Of a stretch of 24,182 nucleotides of DNA, positions 1 through 4,206 are shown in pieces. The notes under the pieces are model-generated. The model had not been told where the DNA came from, did no database searches, and worked only from the letters and a program-made list of their open reading frames with translations. The translations under genes were made by a program, and so were the position numbers. Origin of the DNA: Minisyncoccota bacterium. GTDB lineage: Bacteria; Patescibacteriota; Minisyncoccia; Phycocordibacterales; JACZSL01. Within the stretch, counting starts at the first letter, position 1. The number at the start of each line of letters is the position of its first letter. The stretch is from assembly GCA_028280145.1 (NCBI GenBank), contig JANQMM010000041.1, positions 1 through 24,182 of the forward strand, read 5' to 3'.

Positions 1-853
1 TGTCGAAATACGACGAAACAACCTCCGGCAGTGGCGCAAATCCGGTCGCAAGAATTGGTTGATTAGGGGTGAAAATTGGTTCACCTCCATCCGAATGGGC
101 GTAATAGCCTTTGGAATCTTTAGTGACTTTATTCACCTTTGTATTGGCAACAAATGTAAGTCTTTTCGATCCAAGGTATGGTTGAAATCGATCTACAGTA
201 TGGGGAGCAAGTGTAATACTTGAATCACTATGATGAGATTCCCACGGGGCTTTCGTATCAATGATAGTTACTTTCTTATCTTGCGAAAGCAAATGAATTG
301 CAAGCTCCATGCCGCTTTCAAATCCACCAATGATCATGACGTCGTCGCCTGAAACTTCCTCAATTTTGCTCGAGTGCACACAATGCTCAGCTCCATCTAT
401 CTCAGGTGTTCCAGGATACTGGAATTCACCTCCTGCCCAAACCACATGCTGTGCCTTGAAAACATTGTCCTTGGAATGGAGTAAGAAATGCTCATTTTGT
501 CTCTCAATTTTTGTAACGTCTGTTTGTTCCGTGACTTTGATCCCAAAATGTTCAACTGCAAGCCGCAAATATTCAGCGTATTGTTTCCCTGATGGATGTT
601 CCGTTCGTATTGAATACGCAGGAGATGAATCTGGTGAGATAGCGTTTAGATCAAATGCATTAAATGCGTTACCGGCAAATGATGGGGAAATAAATCGAGT
701 ATATAACGGCCATTGGTCAAATGAACTTCCAACCTTATTTTTTTCCAAGATCATATAGTCTTGTAAACCCATTTTCTCAAAGAGCACTCCCAGTCCAACC
801 CCTGCAGCACCAGCTCCGATAACGATTACTTTGTAGTTTCTATTAGTTGTCAT
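1..853 (-). CDS. FAD/NAD(P)-dependent oxidoreductase (flavin monooxygenase/YpdA-like), partial
   Basis: The frame stays open from the ATG at 853 to the window edge, giving 284 visible residues; the C-terminus lies outside. The N-terminus has a Rossmann dinucleotide motif (VIGAGAAGVG, residues 11-20) for FAD. A second nucleotide-binding motif (IIGGFESG, about 174-181) fits NAD(P)H, and a late ATGFAP motif (269-274) is typical of two-dinucleotide flavoproteins. This places it among the CzcO/YpdA/thioredoxin-reductase-like enzymes. The usual thioredoxin reductase CxxC pair is not visible in the part present, so the substrate is unknown. The start is supported by a -10 hexamer TATCAT ending 8 nt upstream, which implies a leaderless mRNA. 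It diverges from a small membrane protein gene across a perfect palindrome, suggesting shared control. Superfamily assignment is secure; exact function is not. Confidence 0.85.
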   Translation of the reverse strand, partial: MTTNRNYKVIVIGAGAAGVGLGVLFEKMGLQDYMILEKNKVGSSFDQWPLYTRFISPSFAGNAFNAFDLNAISPDSSPAYSIRTEHPSGKQYAEYLRLAVEHFGIKVTEQTDVTKIERQNEHFLLHSKDNVFKAQHVVWAGGEFQYPGTPEIDGAEHCVHSSKIEEVSGDDVMIIGGFESGMELAIHLLSQDKKVTIIDTKAPWESHHSDSSITLAPHTVDRFQPYLGSKRLTFVANTKVNKVTKDSKGYYAHSDGGEPIFTPNQPILATGFAPLPEVVSSYFD

Positions 854-861
854 TATTCGTA

Positions 862-889
862 ATGATAAACAATCAAATTCTAAATGCAA
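862..889 (-). promoter_or_regulatory. Promoter of the FAD oxidoreductase
   Basis: On the minus strand, TTGCAT (889-884) and TATCAT (867-862) are separated by 16 nt. The expected transcription start lies at or next to the ATG at 853. The -35 box lies inside the palindrome at 880-904. Confidence 0.55.
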
Positions 890-904
890 GTAACTTGCAT
901 TTAG
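880..904. promoter_or_regulatory. Perfect palindromic operator between divergent genes
   Basis: The left arm CTAAATGCAAGT (880-891) and right arm ACTTGCATTTAG (893-904) are exact reverse complements around a single central A. Each arm contains a TTGCAT that can serve as a -35 box, one for each strand. A dimeric repressor bound here would block both promoters. Size and symmetry fit winged-helix regulators such as the MarR type, but no regulator gene is visible nearby and the family is a guess. Confidence 0.65.
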
Positions 905-961
905 AAATGTTGAATGATACCCTTTCGAAGGAAAATGAACTTGGGCCAGGGAGAAATCTAG

Positions 962-1306
962 ATGCTACAGCCACCAGAAGCAAGAAGCCGTTTTTCTCAG
1001 ATTGGCAGCTGGGTGAAAGGTTTTTTTGCGATTCCGTGGTGTTGCGTGCTGGTATTTGCCGCAACACTAGTCACATCAACAAGCTCCATTGCTAGTTTGT
1101 GGATCGACGAACTAATTCACTCAGCTATGCCATTTCTGATTGCGTTGCATGTGTGGGGAATTGTGTACTACATTTGCAATCCTCAGGCTGTAACACGCAA
1201 AAGAACATGGTTTCTTGTTGGCATGACTATTGTCTTCGTTATGTCCGCAAGCTTTCACCTCACTCCGTGGCACGATCAGTTGCTAGGGATCGAGCACCAG
1301 CACTAA
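962..1306 (+). CDS. Small membrane protein with Cys-Cys pair (MerC-like topology), unknown function
   Basis: This 114-residue protein has about three hydrophobic segments: residues 21-43 (starting IPWCCVLVFAA), 52-70 and 82-98. It ends in a short His-rich tail (GIEHQH). The membrane-embedded Cys-Cys pair and size recall MerC-type or related metal or thiol transport proteins, but I see no diagnostic motif beyond that. The start at 962 is chosen because AGGGAG (948-953) sits 8 nt upstream, a good ribosome binding site. The gene is divergent from the flavoprotein, shares its operator, and is followed by a strong terminator, so it is probably a single-gene transcript. Hypothesis: it works with the oxidoreductase in a metal or redox response. 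Confidence 0.65.
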   Translation: MLQPPEARSRFSQIGSWVKGFFAIPWCCVLVFAATLVTSTSSIASLWIDELIHSAMPFLIALHVWGIVYYICNPQAVTRKRTWFLVGMTIVFVMSASFHLTPWHDQLLGIEHQH

Positions 1307-1312
1307 CAAGGC

Positions 1313-1350
1313 GAATGCCGCATTCAATGCGAATGCGGCATTCCTTTTTT
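1313..1350 (+). terminator. Intrinsic terminator after the small membrane protein gene
   Basis: A perfect 13-bp stem (GAATGCCGCATTC at 1313-1325, partner at 1331-1343) with a 5-nt loop is followed by CTTTTTT. Confidence 0.9.
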
Positions 1351-1401
1351 ATTTGCTGGCTATGCAGGGCGATCTTCGAACTATTCTGAATGATGTCAAA
1401 C

Positions 1402-1430
1402 TTGCGTAATAGTGCTATTTAAACTATATT
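1402..1430 (+). promoter_or_regulatory. Promoter of the structured RNA
   Basis: TTGCGT (1402-1407) and TATATT (1425-1430) have ideal 17-nt spacing. The predicted start of transcription is about 1437, just before the first paired element of the RNA. Confidence 0.65.
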
Positions 1431-1436
1431 GAAGGG

Positions 1437-1678
1437 CAGGAGTTCTTGAACGGCAACGCCAGCCTAAAGGGATGAAAACCCAGACACACAGCTAAGGCCT
1501 GCATGACCTAGTACCCAGTTACCAAAAGTTTCTGGCGAAGAAAATTATCTCGGTCGACCCGTAGTCATTGCGCGCCAGATATGCCGAAGCTTGTGATCGC
1601 AGTCTTTAGACTGTAGATGGTAAAGAATTCCACTAATGCCACCCGACACGCGAAAGTGTGCCGGGGGGTTTTCTTTTT
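1437..1678 (+). ncRNA. Structured non-coding RNA, about 240 nt, possibly of the raiA family
   Basis: The segment has a sigma70-type promoter just upstream, an intrinsic terminator at its end and no plausible reading frame. Several helices can be drawn by eye: GCAGG 1436-1440 with CCTGC 1498-1502; a GGC/GCC hairpin at 1452-1460; GGG 1469-1471 with CCC 1479-1481; TCTGGCG 1531-1537 with CGCCAGA 1573-1579; a hairpin within 1552-1559; CAGTC/GACTG around TTTA (1600-1613); and a long-range TTACC 1519-1523 with GGTAA 1619-1623. The unpaired A-rich joints between helices resemble those of conserved structured RNAs. From memory the 5' third resembles the raiA motif RNA, but I could not check this. RNase P RNA, tmRNA and SRP RNA signatures are absent. 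Confidence 0.7.
1639..1678 (+). terminator. Intrinsic terminator of the structured RNA
   Basis: A 13-position stem (1639-1651 with 1656-1668, two mismatches, GAAA tetraloop) is followed by TTTTCTTTTT. Confidence 0.85.
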
Positions 1679-1736
1679 AAACTGTTGATTCACTCACTGT
1701 GCTGGTTGTGTGAGACGATGTTCGAACAAATTGTAC

Positions 1737-1774
1737 AAAAGAAAACTGCCTAACAGGCAGTTTCCGTTAGGCAG
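1737..1774 (-). terminator. Intrinsic terminator of the 52-residue membrane peptide gene
   Basis: CTGCCTAAC (1746-1754) and GTTAGGCAG (1766-1774) form a 9-bp stem. On the minus strand it is followed by TTTTCTTTTG. Confidence 0.75.
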
Positions 1775-1775
1775 A

Positions 1776-1934
1776 TCATGATTTCTTCTTTCCGTGCCGC
1801 CAGCCTGTTACGTAGACAACAAACACAAACACTGCGTTTACATAACCGGCAACTTCCGGAAAATCCCGAGTAAAGCCGGTCAGAATGCCTGCCATCACCC
1901 CAAACAGCAGGACTGCGATAATCTCTTTAGTCAC
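1776..1934 (-). CDS. 52-residue two-helix membrane peptide, unknown function
   Basis: Reading from a GTG at 1934 gives a 52-residue protein starting V/MTKEIIAVLLFGVMAG and ending WRHGKKKS, stop TGA. Two hydrophobic stretches (about residues 5-21 and 27-43) are separated by a short charged turn (RDFPE), and the C-terminus is basic. This suggests a helical hairpin with both ends in the cytoplasm. The GTG start is chosen because GGAG lies 6 nt upstream (1939-1943 region) and a terminator follows immediately. A TTGACA lies at 1994-1989, but no well-spaced -10 goes with it. I do not recognise the family. It stands alone between the structured RNA and the repeat-flanked cargo genes. Confidence 0.65.
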   Translation of the reverse strand: MTKEIIAVLLFGVMAGILTGFTRDFPEVAGYVNAVFVFVVYVTGWRHGKKKS

Positions 1935-2019
1935 GACTTTCTCCTAGAAATGTCACCTACTGTAAGTAGACTATACCATTAATGATATGTCAACATTTGC
2001 CAGCGATGTGGGCGCCCTA

Positions 2020-2047
2020 ATTTTCTTGGGCAAAGCGATTAGAAAAT
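2020..2047. repeat. Hairpin repeat, copy 1 (diverged)
   Basis: ATTTTCT (2020-2026) pairs with AGAAAAT (2041-2047) around a loop containing GCAAAGCGATT. The same hairpin design and part of the same loop (GCAAAGCGA) recur at 2547-2579, and a related hairpin is at 3121-3153. Each copy lies just upstream of a minus-strand cargo gene. Confidence 0.6.
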
Positions 2048-2077
2048 AGTAATACTCCTGGGGTGACAATGTTCAAA

Positions 2078-2497
2078 CTACTTCAGAAGATCGTAAACAA
2101 TTTTTAGCGCATCCTGGTTGATGTATGAGTCTGGAATTTCGTCTTTACTAAACCACGCCCATTCAGAAAACTTATGTGGTTCGATCAACTCAGCATCTTG
2201 CTCAGTTGAGCATAAAAATAGAGGAACAAAATCTCCATCCTGTGCTCCTGGAACTTCTCCCAAATATTCTTCTATTTCAAGTTGAGTAATTCCAGTCTCT
2301 TCTTCAACCTCTCTTCGAAGAGTCGTTTCAATGGTCTCTCCCTCGTCACATCTTCCGCCTGGACACGTCCAGACAGAAATAGTTTTCCATTTATCAGGAG
2401 TATAGTGGCGATGACCCATCAAAACTTTGTCATCCTTAATAATTATTGCAGTTGGACACTTTGTAACATCTCCAATTAAATTCAAGATTTCATTCAT
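2078..2497 (-). CDS. Nudix hydrolase
   Basis: The 139-residue protein carries a complete Nudix box at about residues 47-69. It has G47 and E53, then RREVEEETGI, which supplies the REUXEEXG metal-binding core for hydrolysis of nucleoside diphosphates linked to another group. The preceding segment (WKTISVWTCPGGR) and following strand fit the fold of single-domain MutT-like enzymes. The substrate could be an oxidised or non-canonical nucleotide or a nucleotide sugar; sequence alone does not decide. The ATG at 2497 lies 8 nt after a -10 hexamer TATACT (2511-2506), so the message is probably leaderless. The promoter sits at the edge of a repeat module containing part of the tRNA-Gln 3' end. It belongs with the neighbouring deoxyribosyltransferase as small nucleotide-metabolism cargo. 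Confidence 0.9.
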   Translation of the reverse strand: MNEILNLIGDVTKCPTAIIIKDDKVLMGHRHYTPDKWKTISVWTCPGGRCDEGETIETTLRREVEEETGITQLEIEEYLGEVPGAQDGDFVPLFLCSTEQDAELIEPHKFSEWAWFSKDEIPDSYINQDALKIVYDLLK

Positions 2498-2528
2498 TGG
2501 TAATTAGTATACCAAAAGTCTCTAGCCG

Positions 2529-2667
2529 CCGGACTAGGACTGACCAATTTTTCTTATGAGCAAAGCGAATTAGAAAAATGCAAGGTGAATTGCAAAGCAA
2601 GAAAAGTTGCCCTGGGATAGAAATGCCCTGGTGGTGCGAACCGATGGAATGGGTTTTAGTGCCGAAG
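2529..2667. repeat. Composite repeat module A: tRNA-Gln end, hairpin, 45-bp block
   Basis: In plus orientation it contains three parts. CCGGACTAGGACT (2529-2541) is identical to the 3' end of the tRNA-Gln gene. A hairpin ATTTTTCT/AGAAAAAT lies at 2547-2579. A 45-bp block (2623-2667) is identical to 3158-3202. A 43-nt insert absent from module B lies between hairpin and block and includes a partial copy of the block start. The module separates the Nudix and deoxyribosyltransferase genes. Confidence 0.85.
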
Positions 2668-2679
2668 ACGACGTTGGAA

Positions 2680-3072
2680 CTATTCTATGCAATCTATAAG
2701 GACCTCGTCCAAGCTGTCCTTCCAGACGATGTCCGGGTGATAGTTAAACATTGCAGTTCTTTTCTCGCTTTCCCCTACAGCATATATTATTGGTTTCCCC
2801 TGAATAGCCTGCGATGCTAACGCAGCTCCAAACTCTGTATAAACTCCATTGCCATCTTTATGAACAAAAATTATATACACATCTGCTTCGATGACTCCGT
2901 CTATTCCCATTTGTGCATACTCCGATGCCTTCTCTTGGTTTTCCTCGTACGGCTTCGCCATAGGAAGAGTTGTCCACTCAAAAGTGACTTCATGCCCAGC
3001 TCCTTTTATTCGCTCAAAAGCGTCTTGCACTTTCGGATAATTATCAGACCTCCCAGTAACGTAAAATTTCAT
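2680..3072 (-). CDS. Nucleoside 2-deoxyribosyltransferase family protein
   Basis: The 130-residue protein starts MKFYVTGR and has the family hallmark DVYIIFVHKDGNGVYTEFGA (about residues 64-83). The GxxxEfG(A)A segment supplies the nucleophilic glutamate (E80) that exchanges bases on deoxynucleosides, or hydrolyses the N-glycosidic bond in DNPH1-like members. Length and layout fit the compact Rossmann-like family. Transferase versus hydrolase cannot be told by eye. The ATG at 3072 lies 6 nt after a perfect -10 TATAAT (3084-3079), so the mRNA is probably leaderless. The gene is flanked by direct repeats of a composite module and lies beside tRNA-Gln, so it looks like acquired cargo. The Nudix hydrolase next door suggests a shared role in nucleotide salvage or sanitation. 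Confidence 0.85.
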   Translation of the reverse strand: MKFYVTGRSDNYPKVQDAFERIKGAGHEVTFEWTTLPMAKPYEENQEKASEYAQMGIDGVIEADVYIIFVHKDGNGVYTEFGAALASQAIQGKPIIYAVGESEKRTAMFNYHPDIVWKDSLDEVLIDCIE

Positions 3073-3098
3073 CAGGTCATTATAGCAAAAATGCTCTG

Positions 3099-3202
3099 GC
3101 TACCGGACTAGGAGTTATCAGTTTTTCTTACGACTCGAAGGAGTTAGAAAAACGTGTATGCCCTGGTGGTGCGAACCGATGGAATGGGTTTTAGTGCCGA
3201 AG
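3099..3202. repeat. Composite repeat module B: tRNA-Gln end, hairpin, 45-bp block
   Basis: GCTACCGGACTAGGA (3099-3113) is identical to the 3' end of the real tRNA-Gln (3253-3267). A hairpin GTTTTTCT/AGAAAAAC follows at 3121-3153, and then the 45-bp block at 3158-3202, identical to 2623-2667. The order of elements is the same as in module A. On the minus strand the tRNA-derived part leads directly into the -10 box of the deoxyribosyltransferase. Confidence 0.85.
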
Positions 3203-3210
3203 GCGTCATA

Positions 3211-3247
3211 ACAAAAGAATTCCCACGATGAGGGGATTCTTTTGTTT
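3211..3247 (-). terminator. Stem-loop terminator downstream of tRNA-Gln
   Basis: A 14-bp stem (3211-3224 with 3232-3245, one G-T pair, 7-nt loop) lies just past the 3' end of tRNA-Gln on the minus strand. The arms carry TTTT runs, so it could act on both strands, although neither side has a long U-tract outside the stem. Confidence 0.6.
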
Positions 3248-3253
3248 TGATTG

Positions 3254-3325
3254 CTACCGGACTAGGACTCGAACCTAGATTGACGGGACCAAAACCCGCT
3301 GTCCTACCAATTAGACGATCCGGTA
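3254..3325 (-). tRNA. tRNA-Gln (UUG)
   Basis: Acceptor TACCGGA (3325-3319) pairs with TCCGGTA (3261-3255). The D arm is GTC-TAATTGGTAG-GAC. The anticodon stem GCGGG/CCCGT closes the loop TTTTGGT, giving anticodon UUG. The T arm CTAGG/CCTAG closes TTCGAGT. The CCA end is not encoded (GCAA follows). It appears to be the anchor for the repeat modules to its left and the truncated copy to its right. Confidence 0.93.
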
Positions 3326-3358
3326 ATGTATGTGATTGTGTTGTGCTGATTATCTACT

Positions 3359-3375
3359 GTCCCGTAGGACGGGAC
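3359..3375. other. Perfect inverted repeat between tRNA-Gln and its truncated copy
   Basis: GTCCCGT (3359-3365) and ACGGGAC (3369-3375) form a 7-bp stem with a 3-nt loop. It has no U-tract. It lies between the functional tRNA and the truncated copy and may be a remnant of the second tRNA or a processing signal. Nothing else is evident in the remaining intergenic sequence up to 3510. Confidence 0.45.
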
Positions 3376-3390
3376 CGCTGATCCAACTTG

Positions 3391-3420
3391 CCGCTGTCCT
3401 ACCAATTAGACGATCCGGTA
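3391..3420 (-). pseudogene. Truncated tRNA-Gln copy (5' half)
   Basis: A 32-bp exact repeat (3391-3422 versus 3296-3327) covers the acceptor 5' strand, the D arm and the 5' side of the anticodon stem of tRNA-Gln. Beyond it the sequence diverges and no anticodon loop, T arm or acceptor 3' strand can be formed, so it is a fragment. It lies upstream of the intact gene on the same strand. Confidence 0.8.
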
Positions 3421-3514
3421 ATATGTTCAGCAAAATCAACAAAACGTGTTCGATACTATAACACAATTACTGAATTATTCTAGACAACCTATTCCCTACT
3501 GACCGCTCAATTTA

Positions 3515-3542
3515 TTGACAAAATTCTTATCGGTGTTATTGT
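3515..3542 (+). promoter_or_regulatory. Promoter of the orphan 164-residue gene
   Basis: Consensus TTGACA (3515-3520) and TATTGT (3537-3542) are spaced by 16 nt. The predicted transcription start is about 3549, giving a 26-nt leader with an AGGAGG site. Confidence 0.7.
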
Positions 3543-3574
3543 CCTTTTGGAGTCACAACCAAGGAGGATTCCGC

Positions 3575-4069
3575 ATGACAGACACTAGATTGACATTTCT
3601 TGGGTGGCCGCACTGTAGGAGAGCGTCCTCAAACCGCATACCTGATCGCATCACACGAGGCAGATCGGAGATCACCTCAACAAGATTCGTGGGTGGCCTA
3701 CTCAACAGTGGCCGACACTTATTTTGGCATAGGTTACAGCCGATAATAGCGATGAGTACGTTGCACCAAAGAGGACATGAGGTATTTACTCTTCTGCGGT
3801 ATCGCGAATACGGGACTGAAACCGGTGGAATCATTGACGGTGTACGATTGCGTCACCTCGGCCGTCGATACGATCGTGATGGGAAGATTGCGGGAGTAAA
3901 CGTCTACCAGCCCAGAGTAGGTTTTGGGAAAAAGGCGCACGTTAGATGTGTACCCTGGTGGCTTTATTTCATCTACGAGTTTGAAGGAATATACGTGGTC
4001 TTCAGGCTGAACCATAGCTTACACATCCCTCACCACCTTCTGCCGACTGTACATACTCGCAAGGCATAA
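3575..4069 (+). CDS. Orphan protein of 164 residues, unknown function
   Basis: The ATG at 3575 is preceded by a perfect AGGAGG (3562-3567) at 7 nt, a consensus -35 promoter and, downstream, a terminator, so expression signals are better than for most genes here. The predicted protein starts MTDTRLTFLGWPHC, is rich in Arg and His, and has a more hydrophobic C-terminal part with WWLYFIYEFEGIYVVF (about residues 127-142). That could be a buried strand pair or a membrane-touching segment. I recognise no family or motif. Codon use is less clearly like that of the core genes, and the composition is unusual. It could be a recent acquisition at the tRNA-Gln site, or the transcript could act mainly as RNA. 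It is convergent with the Clp-like gene. Confidence 0.5.
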   Translation: MTDTRLTFLGWPHCRRASSNRIPDRITRGRSEITSTRFVGGLLNSGRHLFWHRLQPIIAMSTLHQRGHEVFTLLRYREYGTETGGIIDGVRLRHLGRRYDRDGKIAGVNVYQPRVGFGKKAHVRCVPWWLYFIYEFEGIYVVFRLNHSLHIPHHLLPTVHTRKA

Positions 4070-4091
4070 GAGCAACGCGCAAGATCTTTTT

Positions 4092-4152
4092 GCACAACAA
4101 AGTTGTGCGTCAGAATATTTAGGACACATTGTTTAAGAAATAAAACAATGTG
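4092..4152. other. Two consecutive stem-loops upstream of the terminator
   Basis: GCACAAC/GTTGTGC with an AAA loop (4092-4108) is followed by CACATTGTTT/AAACAATGTG with an 8-nt loop (4125-4152). Neither has a U-tract. Together with the terminator they make three hairpins in 95 nt between convergent genes. Confidence 0.55.
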
Positions 4153-4155
4153 CAG

Positions 4156-4186
4156 AAAAGTTACAGCTGTGTCTGTAACTTTTTTC
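4156..4186. terminator. Bidirectional terminator between convergent genes
   Basis: AAAAGTTACAG (4156-4166) pairs with CTGTAACTTTT (4173-4183) around CTGTGT. A T-run follows on the plus strand and the A-rich arm provides one on the minus strand. It serves the orphan gene on plus and the Clp-like gene on minus. Confidence 0.8.
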
Positions 4187-4206
4187 GTTATCTGCAACCA
4201 ACATGT

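Noticed and set aside
1099..1389. A 96-codon plus-strand frame overlapping the small membrane protein
   Set aside because: It runs through the terminator at 1313-1350 and lacks start signals; the overlapping frame with membrane helices and AGGGAG site is better.
1437..1678. RNase P RNA, tmRNA, SRP RNA or a common riboswitch
   Set aside because: The conserved P4/GAGGAAAGUCC segment, tRNA-like ends and SRP tip are absent, and no gene follows in the right orientation for a cis riboswitch.
2623..2667. A 5S rRNA fragment
   Set aside because: The first bases resemble the 5S 5' strand and a few internal words are similar, but the order and lengths do not fit a 5S molecule; too weak to call.
2520..3202. 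Integron attC sites
   Set aside because: The gene-plus-hairpin layout is suggestive, but the RYYYAAC/GTTRRRY core sites are not present and no integrase is in the window.
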